Assembly (NCBI RefSeq): GCF_013112245.1
Contig: NZ_WVRN01000001.1
Span: forward strand, 2,112,501-2,176,500
Origin: Ruegeria sp. HKCCD4315
Lineage (GTDB): Bacteria; Pseudomonadota; Alphaproteobacteria; Rhodobacterales; Rhodobacteraceae
DNA length: 64,000 bases
Reading direction: 5' to 3'
Position numbers and translations under genes: made by a program. The notes under the pieces were generated by a model. It saw only the letters and a list, made by a program, of their open reading frames with translations. It was not told where the DNA came from and ran no database searches. Positions 44,645 to 53,336 of this stretch are shown here, piece by piece. How positions within the stretch are numbered: the stretch's first letter is position 1; the number at the start of each line of letters is the position of its first letter.

Positions 44645-45487
44645 TTAACTCTCCTCTCGCTCAGCCATTTGCCTGTCCAGCAGATCCGCTCTTTGTTGCC
44701 GGAACATAATTACCGCTGCAATAGCAACACAAATCGCAATTACAAGAATCATGATAGTCGCTAGCGCGTTAATGTCCGGCCTGAGGCCCAGTCGAATGCG
44801 CGAAAAGATCAAAATTGGCAAGGTATTTGCGCCGGGACCAGTAACAAAACTCGCTATGACCAAATCATCGAGAGACAGCGTGAAGGCCAGCAACCATCCC
44901 GAAATTAGAGCCGGCGTCAGCTGTGGGATCGTAATAGCTGTTAGAACTTTGAACGGTTTTGCACCAAGATCAGCGGCCGCTTCTTCCAGTGTTTGCCCCA
45001 CACCGGTTAAGCGTGCCTGAATTGTCACCGCCACATAGGCCATTGAAAAGGTAATATGCGCGATCGTAATCGTCGCAAAACCGCGCTCAGCGGGCCATCC
45101 GATCAGCTGGTTCAGCGAGATGAAGAAAACCAGCAAGGACAATCCGGTTATCACCTCGGGCATCACCAAAGGCGCGACCAACATGCCACCGAACAAAGTC
45201 CGCCCCTTGAACCGTCCAAAGCGCACCATAGCCAGACCTGCCAAGGTCCCAAGCGCCGTGGCAAAAGTAGCGTTGACAACGGCAATTTGAAGACTGAGTG
45301 AAACAGCACTCCAGACTTCGGCAGATTGAAAAAGCTCCTTGTACCAGCGCAACGACCATCCACCCCATACCGGTACCAGCTTTGAGTAGTTGAATGAGTA
45401 AATAACCAACAGGATCATTGGGATGTAAAAGAATGCCAGTCCCAAGGTCAGCATGATGGTTAAGAAACGGGAGCGTTTGGCGTACAT
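44645..45487 (-). CDS. potC: Polyamine-type ABC transporter permease (PotC/PotI-like)
   Basis: A 280-residue inner-membrane permease. Membrane segments start after MYAKRSRFLTIMLTLGLAFF; the BPD_transp_1 coupling loop is EEAAADLGAKPFKVLTAITI with PQLTPALISGWLLAFTLSLD next, as in PotC/PotI. Start follows the stop of the PotB-like gene without a gap. Together with PotB, PotA and PotD-like neighbours it forms a complete importer. Family ligands are putrescine, spermidine and related cationic amines. Confidence 0.9.
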   Translation of the reverse strand: MYAKRSRFLTIMLTLGLAFFYIPMILLVIYSFNYSKLVPVWGGWSLRWYKELFQSAEVWSAVSLSLQIAVVNATFATALGTLAGLAMVRFGRFKGRTLFGGMLVAPLVMPEVITGLSLLVFFISLNQLIGWPAERGFATITIAHITFSMAYVAVTIQARLTGVGQTLEEAAADLGAKPFKVLTAITIPQLTPALISGWLLAFTLSLDDLVIASFVTGPGANTLPILIFSRIRLGLRPDINALATIMILVIAICVAIAAVIMFRQQRADLLDRQMAEREES

Positions 45488-46450
45488 CTATTGCTCCTCC
45501 GCTGCTTTGCCTTGGTAGTGCTGGAAAACCATGATTGGCAGCACCAGTATGAACAGCAGAACAATCGCAACTGCGGCGGCCACTGGCCAATCGCTGTTTC
45601 TAGAGAACTCATTGTAGAGAACCCGCCCAATCATCTGCACGTTGCCGCCACCTAACAGATCGGGGATAACGTACTCGCCGGTCGCAGGGATAAAGACCAG
45701 CAGTGAACCAGCGACAATTCCAGGAATCGTTAGGGGCAATGTGATTTTGAAGAAAGTGTTCGTTGGTTTGGAACCAAGGTCGGCGGCCGCCTCGTTCAGG
45801 CTGTTGTCCAGCTTCTCCATATTCGCGTACAGCGGCAGGATCATGAACGGCATATAGGTGTAGACGATCCCGATATAGACGGCGAATTCCGTGTAAAGCA
45901 TGCGGATCGGCTCATCGATCACCCCCAGCGCTATCAGAAGGTTGTTGATCGTGCCTTGATCCGCAAGCAGGCCCATCCACGAATAGACCCGCAACAAGAA
46001 AGACGTCCAAAACGGAAGAATGATTGCAAACAACAAGAGCGGCTTCGCAACCGGCCCCGATCGTACAATTGCATAGGCAATAGGGTAGCCAAACAAGAGG
46101 CACAAGAACGTACACGTTACTGAAATCTTGAGTGAATTTACGTAAGTGTCAAAGTACAGGCTGTCTTCCCAGATGTAGACAAAATTGTCGAAGACCAGGC
46201 GGATTGTCATGATCCCGTCACCTGTCCACTCAATTAAACTTGTGAATGGCGGGCTCGCAATCGCCAGTTCAGCTAAGCTTATCTTGGCGACAATGAAGAA
46301 CGGTGCCAGAAAGAATACAAGCAACCAGAAGAACGGTATGACGGTGACGATCTGACGCCATCTGCTATGGATACGCCGCATCACTAAACGGATCATGGGT
46401 TGTCGTTCAACCTGCGGCGGTTCGAACATATCCTCGGTGAAATCCGTCAT
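45488..46450 (-). CDS. potB: Polyamine-type ABC transporter permease (PotB/PotH-like)
   Basis: A 320-residue permease, longer than PotC because of the cytoplasmic N-terminus MTDFTEDMFEPPQVERQPMI. The periplasmic and coupling elements include NNLLIALGVIDEPIRMLYTE, the NEAAADLGSKPTNTFFKITL loop and PATGEYVIPDLLGGGNVQMI, characteristic of PotB/PotH. ATG 46450 overlaps the end of the ATPase gene by four bases. Confidence 0.9.
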   Translation of the reverse strand: MTDFTEDMFEPPQVERQPMIRLVMRRIHSRWRQIVTVIPFFWLLVFFLAPFFIVAKISLAELAIASPPFTSLIEWTGDGIMTIRLVFDNFVYIWEDSLYFDTYVNSLKISVTCTFLCLLFGYPIAYAIVRSGPVAKPLLLFAIILPFWTSFLLRVYSWMGLLADQGTINNLLIALGVIDEPIRMLYTEFAVYIGIVYTYMPFMILPLYANMEKLDNSLNEAAADLGSKPTNTFFKITLPLTIPGIVAGSLLVFIPATGEYVIPDLLGGGNVQMIGRVLYNEFSRNSDWPVAAAVAIVLLFILVLPIMVFQHYQGKAAEEQ

Positions 46451-47589
46451 GAGTGGAGCAACATGGCGCTAGACGGATCCCAGCTGATATTTACCTTGTC
46501 TTCCCAGGTTAATCGCTGCGCAGCATGCGTCGGACGTGACTGGTTGGGCTGAGTGACGTCGAAGATTTCGCCATTGGGAAGCCTTACCTTGTAGATCGAT
46601 GTCTCTCCCAAATACCCAACATCGTCGATAACGGCCGCTGTCTGGTTCGCGCCCTCAGCAATTGTATCAGATTTCTCAAGTCGAATTTTCTCGGGCCTCA
46701 GCGCAACCCAAATCTTGCTGCCAGCCTTAACAGAATGACCGTGATCAATATAAACTTCGCAGAACTCGGTTTCGACCCGAACATGGTCGACCCCATCCTC
46801 GGTCACCCTGCCCTCAAAAATATTTGCTGATCCGATAAAGTCAGCCACAAAGCGGGATTCTGGAAACTCGTAGATCTCTGTCGGAGTTCCAATCTGTTTG
46901 AAGCGACCCGCGTCCATAACGGCCATTCGCGAAGACAGGGTCATTGCTTCTTCCTGATCGTGAGTCACGACGATGAACGTGACGCCGACCTTGTCCTGAA
47001 TGTTGGCAAGCTCAAACTGCGTTTGCTTACGCAGTTTTTTGTCCAGAGCAGCCAAAGGTTCATCCAGGAGCAGCAACTTGGGACGTTTGACCAAGGCCCG
47101 CGCCAATGCAACACGCTGGCGTTGCCCACCGGACAATTGTTTAGGTTTTCTCTTTTTGAAATCTTCCAACTCAACAAGCTTGAGGATGTCGTGAACTCTG
47201 TCCGCAATGTCTAGCTTGGGGACATGGTCTTGCTCCAACCCGAAAGCCACGTTTTTTTCGACGGTCATATGCGGAAACAGCGCATAGCTTTGGAACATCA
47301 TATTGGTCGGACGTTCGTAAGCTGGCACATCGGCCATATCGACTCCGTCGATAGTGATTGTACCACTGTTCAAATCCTCAAACCCAGCAAGCATTCGAAG
47401 TAGTGTCGACTTTCCACATCCAGATCCGCCTAAAAGGCAGAATAACTCTCCTTTGTAGATATCCAGATCAACGTTATCGACAGCAGTCACTGCACCGTAT
47501 TTTTTGGTTACGCCTCTGATTTTGACCAGAGGTTCCTGTTCTTTTTGATTGAGCCATGGTTCTGGGCTGACAGCCGTGGAAACAGTCAA
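46447..47589 (-). CDS. potA: Polyamine-type ABC transporter ATP-binding protein (PotA/PotG-like)
   Basis: A 380-residue ATPase. Walker A GGSGCGKST near residue 55-63, signature LSGGQRQRVALARAL, Walker B LLLLDEPLAALD, switch THDQEEA. The C-terminal ~130 residues form a TOBE domain (VALRPEKIRLEKS), usual for PotA/PotG. It is separated from the binding-protein gene upstream by 88 bases holding a long stem-loop, and overlaps potB downstream by ATGA. Confidence 0.92.
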   Translation of the reverse strand: MTVSTAVSPEPWLNQKEQEPLVKIRGVTKKYGAVTAVDNVDLDIYKGELFCLLGGSGCGKSTLLRMLAGFEDLNSGTITIDGVDMADVPAYERPTNMMFQSYALFPHMTVEKNVAFGLEQDHVPKLDIADRVHDILKLVELEDFKKRKPKQLSGGQRQRVALARALVKRPKLLLLDEPLAALDKKLRKQTQFELANIQDKVGVTFIVVTHDQEEAMTLSSRMAVMDAGRFKQIGTPTEIYEFPESRFVADFIGSANIFEGRVTEDGVDHVRVETEFCEVYIDHGHSVKAGSKIWVALRPEKIRLEKSDTIAEGANQTAAVIDDVGYLGETSIYKVRLPNGEIFDVTQPNQSRPTHAAQRLTWEDKVNISWDPSSAMLLHS

Positions 47590-47628
47590 TTTGGGCCTCT
47601 TAGTCTGCCAGTCGGGATCTGGGGATGC

Positions 47629-47655
47629 AGTAGCGAACCGGTCTGGTCCGCTACT
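47629..47655 (-). promoter_or_regulatory. Intercistronic stem-loop between potD-like and potA-like genes
   Basis: AGTAGCG (47629-47635) pairs with CGCTACT (47649-47655), and an inner ACC/GGT pair (47637-47639, 47645-47647) extends the hairpin past one mismatch. It lies 23 bases after the binding-protein stop. No U-run, so a message-stabilising or partial-termination role is more likely than a full stop. Confidence 0.55.
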
Positions 47656-47677
47656 TCATTTGCCGGTGTGAGTGGAT

Positions 47678-48787
47678 TTAGTTTCCGGCCTTAAAGTCAG
47701 TCCAGGTACGTGTCTGCAAGCGCTCGACCTTGGGAGGAAGAACGGCAGTCGTGTACATCTTGGCAACCTGATCCGATGTTGGGAACGCGGCTGGGCTGGA
47801 GGTTACAGCCTCATCAACCATGGGCTTGGCCGTCAGGTTGGCGGTCGCATACCAGGTGAAGTTACTATCATTGGCCGCAACCTCGGGGCGCATCATATAG
47901 TTCAGGAAAAGATGAGCGTCTTCTTTGTTCGCGGCGTCTTCCGGGATTAGCCAACCATCAATCCACAGCTGCGCTGTACGATCACCTTCGGGCAGGAAGA
48001 AGTCTAGCACTACACCAGTGTCGGCTTCCGCTGCGCCAGACATGGCAAGGAGACCGTCAGGGCCCCATGGGGTTGAGACACAGAACTCTTTCTGAGGCAT
48101 CCGTTGATAAGCATAGTTATCGAAGGTTTTGATGTATGGCCTGATTTCCGCCAACATCTCCCCAACCTTCTCATAGTCTTCCTTGTTTGTGGAGTTCGCA
48201 TCCAGGCCCATATGCGCTAAAGCCATCGGAATGATGTCGCCCGGGGAATCCAGGAATGAAACTCCACACTTGGACAGCTCTTTCATGTGAACAGGATCGA
48301 AAACCATATCCATCGAGCCTATGGGGGCATCTGGATACGTCTCTTTCACCAATTCTTCGTTGTATGTGACGCCGTGCGTTCCCCACATATAAGGAATGAA
48401 GTGTTGGTTGCCTGGATCCCATTCACTTGACAACTGCTCCATGATTGCCGGGTCGATGTGCTTGATATTGTCCAGCTTCGACATATCCAACGGCGCAACA
48501 ATTCCCGCCTTAATCAGACGAGCCGTATCACTGCCGGCATGACTAACCACATCATATCCGCTGTTTCCCGCGAGTAGCTTGGCATCAATTGCTTCGGCAG
48601 AGTCATACGGATCATAGATCACCTTGATACCGTATTCTTTTTCGAAGTTCTCGATTGTGTCTTCAGCGATGTATTCTCCCCAATTCGTAACCTTCAACAC
48701 ACGCTCTTGCGCGTAAGCCGATCCCGAAACTGCAGTAGTAGTTGCTGCTATAACTGTAATTCCGGCGATTTTCCTGATTGAGTTCAT
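47678..48787 (-). CDS. potD: Polyamine-type periplasmic binding protein (PotD/PotF-like)
   Basis: A 369-residue periplasmic binding protein. MNSIRKIAGITVIAATTTAV followed by SGSAYAQ is a Sec signal with AYA cleavage. The mature start VLKVTNWGEYIAEDTIENFE is the PotD/PotF signature, with later SHAGSDTARLIKAG and PYMWGTHGVTYNEE. Trp and Asp/Glu residues of such pockets bind amine cations. First gene of the importer-TetR operon, with an imperfect TGAATGATCATTCA-type site 135 bases upstream. The ligand could be a polyamine or a quaternary amine. Confidence 0.9.
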   Translation of the reverse strand: MNSIRKIAGITVIAATTTAVSGSAYAQERVLKVTNWGEYIAEDTIENFEKEYGIKVIYDPYDSAEAIDAKLLAGNSGYDVVSHAGSDTARLIKAGIVAPLDMSKLDNIKHIDPAIMEQLSSEWDPGNQHFIPYMWGTHGVTYNEELVKETYPDAPIGSMDMVFDPVHMKELSKCGVSFLDSPGDIIPMALAHMGLDANSTNKEDYEKVGEMLAEIRPYIKTFDNYAYQRMPQKEFCVSTPWGPDGLLAMSGAAEADTGVVLDFFLPEGDRTAQLWIDGWLIPEDAANKEDAHLFLNYMMRPEVAANDSNFTWYATANLTAKPMVDEAVTSSPAAFPTSDQVAKMYTTAVLPPKVERLQTRTWTDFKAGN

Positions 48788-48921
48788 AACTTCGCTTCCT
48801 CTCCCTGAGTGGTGGCTGAATTTGTCTTGCCTTGTTTGCTAGTCTGTCTTCTCGAATGATCGCGCCTGCGTTGCCGGCGCGATCACCAAGCACCCCATTC
48901 CCCCAAGTCGCTATGTTTTTA

Positions 48922-48939
48922 TCTGACTGGTCATTCAGA
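48922..48939. promoter_or_regulatory. TetR operator candidate, site 3 (imperfect)
   Basis: TCTGACTGGTCATTCAGA, a dyad with seven of nine pairs matching, upstream of the potD-like start at 48787. Shares the right half TCATTCA with the other sites. Confidence 0.5.
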
Positions 48940-49089
48940 ACGGTAGTCCGCTGAAATCTGCACTGTCAAGCTTGGCTGAATGAATTTTGATCATATCTTT
49001 ACGTATCACTGGTTTTGCACCTGATTTGAGCAGGTAAATCGAAAACCATCGACCAAGGAAACCTCACAGGCGTGACTAGCGGCACATTT

Positions 49090-49105
49090 CTGAATGATCA
49101 TTCAG
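49090..49105. promoter_or_regulatory. TetR operator candidate, site 4 (perfect 16-bp palindrome)
   Basis: CTGAATGATCATTCAG is a perfect palindrome upstream of the Rieske oxygenase gene, 134 bases before the chosen ATG. It is the best-formed member of the four-site family. Confidence 0.72.
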
Positions 49106-49238
49106 TCAGAAAAAGTTGACGAGCAAGTCAATTTAAGCGACACCTACGCTCAGTCGAAGAGTGGCGGATCCAGCAAGGCCAAATTTTCACTCCTGGATAC
49201 TGTCCCCATCTGAGACCCAAACTGACCAAACCAAAACT

Positions 49239-50459
49239 ATGCGGGTTGTTCCGATGCGCGACGAAGTAAGAAACACAGAAATTCCTACCAATTGGGACCG
49301 TCGCGGGTTGCCCGGTTGGTGCTATCACAGCAATGCCCTTCTTGAACTTGAGAAGAGCGAACTTTTCAAAACGCATTGGCAAATCGCGTGCCATGTTTCG
49401 GATGTTCCGGAACCCGGTAATTTTCTATGTTTTGACATGTGCGGTGAGCGCGCCCTGATCTTGAAGGACAGCAACTCGGACATCCGCGCGTTTCTAAACG
49501 TTTGTCGTCACCGCGGTTCTCGGCTGGTCTCGAAAGAGCAAGGAAAATGTGCAAACGCTCTAGTCTGCCCATTTCACGGCTGGGTTTACAATCTTGATGG
49601 AACGCTACGCGGCGCCGCCCGTCCGGAGTCGTTCCCCGATCTAGACAAGCACGAGTTTGGCCTGAAAGAGATTGAAATGGAAATCTGGCAGGGTTTTTTC
49701 TTCGTCCGATTCAAACCTGGACCCCAGCCATCAGTAGCCGAACTGCTAGCCCCGATTGAACAGGAAGTCTCTGCCTACAAAATGGCCGAACATGTCCCGA
49801 CGGACGGAATCTGGACCGAGGAGACTCCTGTAAACTGGAAATCGATCAGAGATGTCGACAACGAAGGGTATCATGTCCCGCTCGCGCACCCTGCCCTTCA
49901 GGATCTGTATGGCTCGACCTATTCAGACGAACCATATGTCGATGGTATCTCACGTTCTGACGGAAAATTCACTCCGACAAAGGGCCGGAGGTGGGCCGTT
50001 CGCAACTACAAGAAATTCACTAAACCACAGCCTCACCTGCCAGAACACTTGCACAAAACTTGGCTTTACTACGGCATTTTTCCAAATGCGGTCATAGCCG
50101 TCACACCTGAGACGACCCTCTTTTATCAAGAGTTTCCGATCACGACGGATAAATCCATTCTACGGAGCGCGACATACCGAAACCCGAACGAAGACCGCCA
50201 ACAAAGAGCGGCACGCTACCTTGCCGCCCGGATTGATCGAGAGACAGTGGAAGAAGATATTCAGCTCACGATATGGTCCAACGAAGCCATGGCTTCGGAG
50301 GCGTTTGAAGGCTTCTATCTTTCTGATCTCGAGTACGGCGTGCGCTCTCATCATGACCATCTCAGGAACATTCTGCCAATCTACAACTCTGAATCAGCGC
50401 CTGGAGAAGATGAAGTTGCCGCGTTGAATGATGCGATGTCCGCTGAGCCGAAATCGTGA
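49239..50459 (+). CDS. Rieske non-heme iron oxygenase alpha subunit (glycine betaine/stachydrine demethylase-like)
   Basis: A 406-residue ring-hydroxylating-type oxygenase. The 2Fe-2S Rieske site reads NVCRHRGS and CPFHGW (near residues 88-113), and the mononuclear iron site is DNEGYHVPLAHP (about 207-218). The architecture matches oxygenases that N-demethylate quaternary amines (GbcA, stachydrine and carnitine types), as opposed to aromatic dioxygenases. Starts GTG 49161, ATG 49239 and ATG 49254 are all possible; none has a strong ribosome site. No reductase partner gene is in the cluster. The next small gene overlaps its stop. Confidence 0.86.
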   Translation: MRVVPMRDEVRNTEIPTNWDRRGLPGWCYHSNALLELEKSELFKTHWQIACHVSDVPEPGNFLCFDMCGERALILKDSNSDIRAFLNVCRHRGSRLVSKEQGKCANALVCPFHGWVYNLDGTLRGAARPESFPDLDKHEFGLKEIEMEIWQGFFFVRFKPGPQPSVAELLAPIEQEVSAYKMAEHVPTDGIWTEETPVNWKSIRDVDNEGYHVPLAHPALQDLYGSTYSDEPYVDGISRSDGKFTPTKGRRWAVRNYKKFTKPQPHLPEHLHKTWLYYGIFPNAVIAVTPETTLFYQEFPITTDKSILRSATYRNPNEDRQQRAARYLAARIDRETVEEDIQLTIWSNEAMASEAFEGFYLSDLEYGVRSHHDHLRNILPIYNSESAPGEDEVAALNDAMSAEPKS

Positions 50460-50719
50460 CTAAAGGTATATTCAAAGTGGAGGAAGCAGAAGCTCAAACG
50501 CAGTTCCTGGTAACAGCCATCGGAAAACCTGGCTCTGGCGCCACAAGATATGCTGCCGCGATGTATTTTTTTAAGAGCGGCGAGCTTTCTGCCGAGATGC
50601 TGGAAATCTACCGAAGATGCAGCAAGCTTGACACGGAAGATCCGCTCGATCTGGCTGGATACGAGGGCGTTTCAATTCCAGAATTCGTTTGCAATCTAAA
50701 CTCAAGAACCAATCAATGA
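50456..50719 (+). CDS. Unknown 87-residue protein coupled to the Rieske oxygenase
   Basis: Start GTG 50456 overlaps the oxygenase stop (GTGA). The protein is soluble and mixed charge, with YAAAMYFFKSGELSAEMLEI and YRRCSKLDTEDPLDLAGYEG as its most structured, probably helical, part. Only two cysteines, so it is not a ferredoxin. I do not recognise a family. Tight coupling suggests an accessory, maturation or second small subunit for the oxygenase, but that is only inference from position. Confidence 0.6.
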   Translation: MTKGIFKVEEAEAQTQFLVTAIGKPGSGATRYAAAMYFFKSGELSAEMLEIYRRCSKLDTEDPLDLAGYEGVSIPEFVCNLNSRTNQ

Positions 50720-50846
50720 CTGCTTCCGCGCAAACGACAAAATCCTTGGATAACTCAAATCCTTGTAAATTCTCAAAATGTAAGGAAAGCGCAAACCCAC
50801 TCCGAAAACCATCTCTCATGCCAATCTCATTTCTGGAGCGAAAGCA

Positions 50847-52112
50847 TTGAAAGTTCACGACTTTGACGTCGTTGTCGTTGGCGCCGGAGCAGCAGGAATT
50901 GCAGCTACTCACGCTCTCAAATCCGCGGGACTCTCAGTAGTCTGCATCGAGGCATCCAACCGCGTCGGGGGGCGCACACACACGGACACGGAAATCTTTG
51001 GCGTCCCGTTCGACATGGGTGCGCACTGGATGCACACCGAACATGCAAACGCTCTGAAAGCTCCAGGTCTCGCACTCGGCCTTGATCTCTATGCAGCCCC
51101 AGACAACGCGGTGACATATGGCTTGGAGGATGACGCTGTTCTGTGGGACGAAGTCGACGAGCTTCATAGCGCGATCACTGAAGCGGCGCGCATTGATGCA
51201 GAAATTGAAGCAAGTACCGGAATTCCAACAGACCGGTCCTTGGCAGACATTTGGCAGAACAAAGGGCATTGGTCGTTCACGGCAGCGATGACATTTGCCT
51301 TGTCGATTGCCAGAGATTTGCCGGATACATCTCTGCGAGACATCAGTGCCTGGGAGGGCGGAGACGATTGGTTTTGTCGCGAAGGCTTCGGACACCTAAT
51401 TGCATGCACTGCAAAGGGGCTGCCAATTAAATTGGCCACTCCGGTCACAGAAATAAAATCTCTCACTGAAGGGGTGCAGATAACTACGGCCACTGGCAAG
51501 ATCAAAGCTCGAACCGTAATTGTTACAGTTTCCGTCGGCGTCCTAGCCGAAGACATCATCCACTTTGATCCCCCGCTAGAATCCGACCGACGCTCAGCGC
51601 TCGAGCTCATCACTATGGGAGACTACAATCACGCTGGCCTCCTTTTCCGCTCCGGAGCTTTGCCAGTGCAACCCGATACTTGGTTGACGTACCACTTAGA
51701 ACCCGACGCCAACGGGGTAGCCCGCGGAGGCGGTTTTCTTTGCAACATCTCAAACACCGGCCTTACCAGCTTTGAAAGTTCTGGAAGCTTTTCCAGACTT
51801 TTGCAGGACGCGGGGCCTGAAAGCGCCATAGAGCACGCGCTCGAAACATTGGTTGGCTTTTTCGGCACAACAGTCAGAAAAGCCTTCATCAAAGGCCACG
51901 CTACCGCTTGGCGAAATGAACCCTATGTGCGTGGTTCTTACGCTGGAGCCAAGCCGGGAGGCCACAACAAACGCGCTGTCTTACGCCAGTCTCATGCTGA
52001 GCGGGTGCACTTCGCCGGTGAAGCTACACATCCTAACCAACAATGCTCGGTCAGCGGAGCCCACCTAGAAGGATTAAGGGCCGCGGAAGATGTGTTGGCG
52101 CAGCTACGCTGA
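50847..52112 (+). CDS. Flavin-containing amine oxidase (MAO/polyamine oxidase family)
   Basis: A 421-residue FAD amine oxidase. N-terminal VVVGAGAAGIAATHALKSAG with EASNRVGGRTHTD is the diagnostic amine-oxidase start, DMGAHWMHTEHANAL follows, and the C-terminal FAD contact reads RVHFAGEATHPNQQCSVSGA. Start is TTG 50847 with GGAG about 9 bases upstream. No signal peptide, so it is cytoplasmic. Predicted to oxidise a primary or secondary amine, perhaps a polyamine delivered by the Pot-like importer. Same strand as the Rieske gene, 127 bases after the small gene. Confidence 0.87.
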   Translation: MKVHDFDVVVVGAGAAGIAATHALKSAGLSVVCIEASNRVGGRTHTDTEIFGVPFDMGAHWMHTEHANALKAPGLALGLDLYAAPDNAVTYGLEDDAVLWDEVDELHSAITEAARIDAEIEASTGIPTDRSLADIWQNKGHWSFTAAMTFALSIARDLPDTSLRDISAWEGGDDWFCREGFGHLIACTAKGLPIKLATPVTEIKSLTEGVQITTATGKIKARTVIVTVSVGVLAEDIIHFDPPLESDRRSALELITMGDYNHAGLLFRSGALPVQPDTWLTYHLEPDANGVARGGGFLCNISNTGLTSFESSGSFSRLLQDAGPESAIEHALETLVGFFGTTVRKAFIKGHATAWRNEPYVRGSYAGAKPGGHNKRAVLRQSHAERVHFAGEATHPNQQCSVSGAHLEGLRAAEDVLAQLR

Positions 52113-52537
52113 ACACCTGGCGATCAACTTGCTCCAGCAAGTGGAACAGTCTTAGAATTTCGAATGAACCTTTGACTATAAGTCACAAGGCCAAGTTCAT
52201 CTTTCGCATGCTCCGCGACCAGTTCAGGGTAAGCTATCCGGTCACAGAAAGATGATAAGAAATTGAAAGTTTTGAAGAACAAAAGCTGACCATGTTTCAG
52301 CGGGGTGGCTCGATGGGGACCAGATACTCTCTGTCTTGAGCAGTTTTCCTGGATGTCCGCTAAAGAACGGAACCAGACTTTGTGTCGTAAAACGACTATG
52401 TCTGCTGTGCGGACTACACGGTCGTTCGGATTGCGGGTGTTGTAGTGCGCTCCACGCAGTTTCAATTGGTTCTCAAGCACCACTAATAGCCAAATGCCGG
52501 TCAGTGACTTTTGGAGTGTGGTGCCTACCTTAGAGTT
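52113..52537. other. 425-bp gene-free stretch at the right edge of the amine island
   Basis: No frame with family features, no ribosome site, no clear hairpin with a T-run. A short antisense frame is not supported. It separates the amine genes from unrelated single genes. Confidence 0.5.
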
Positions 52538-53083
52538 ATGGAGCTGCTTGAAATCACATCTTCAGACCAATTGTGGTCTTGGTTTGCGGAGAACCATGCG
52601 GCGAGCAAAAGCGTCCGACTTGTCACTTGGAAGGCGGCGTATACCGACAGGTACGTAAGCCAAGAAGAGGTTCTAGACGCGCTCATTGCTCACGGATGGA
52701 TAGACGGTCGTAGATTTGTTGTGGACGACGCCCGAACAGCGCAACTGATTGCGCCACGCAAACAACAAGCTTGGTCAAAGACTTACAAAGATCGCGTTGA
52801 GCGTCTACGAAATGCGGGCCGCATGCATCCAGCCGGCGAAGCGGCGGTTTCTGAAAGCCGCAAGTCGGGACTTTGGAACTTTTTTGACGATGTTGACGCG
52901 CTCTTCGTGCCCGAGGATTTATCGGCCATTTTAGACCACGAGAAGTGGAAAGAACTCGCCCCATCGTATAGGCGGAACGTTTTGAGATGGATCAAACTTG
53001 CGAAGAAGCCCACTACACGACGTAAAAGGTTAACCGCGGCCGCCGATGCAACTCGTCTGAATAAGAAGCTTCCACAAATGTAA
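52538..53083 (+). CDS. YdeI/OmpD-associated family protein
   Basis: A 181-residue soluble protein. Typical features are LVTWKAAYTDRYVSQEEVLD, ALIAHGWIDGR, the basic block PRKQQAWSKTYKDRVERL and the C-terminal AKKPTTRRKRL tail found in this family. Family function is poorly known; some members are linked to bacteriocin or peptide resistance. ATG 52538 begins MELLEITSSDQLWSWFAENH. Isolated gene, no operon. Confidence 0.82.
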   Translation: MELLEITSSDQLWSWFAENHAASKSVRLVTWKAAYTDRYVSQEEVLDALIAHGWIDGRRFVVDDARTAQLIAPRKQQAWSKTYKDRVERLRNAGRMHPAGEAAVSESRKSGLWNFFDDVDALFVPEDLSAILDHEKWKELAPSYRRNVLRWIKLAKKPTTRRKRLTAAADATRLNKKLPQM

Positions 53084-53336
53084 ACTTGGTCGGTAAATGT
53101 TCCATTTGCTTCTGGTCAATGTTGGCATGAAAACACTGATTCAACCGGGAAGTCAGCGAACCAAATGACAGTTTCGAAAGGGGAAGTCTTACGCCCTCTA
53201 TGCAAAAGAACGACTTTGCGCTCCGGCGTCGATGCGGCGCTTGGTGGAAGTCTCCTGAACGACCGCTATCCGAGCCAACAAGTCTCAATCGCTCAGGGCA
53301 ATAGACACGCAACAAAACTGTTTGATGCAATGCGTC

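Noticed and set aside
27428..52112. Naming the amine-island substrate (homarine, proline betaine, carnitine, trimethyllysine)
   Set aside because: The enzyme types are shared by several such pathways, and no gene here is diagnostic for one of them.
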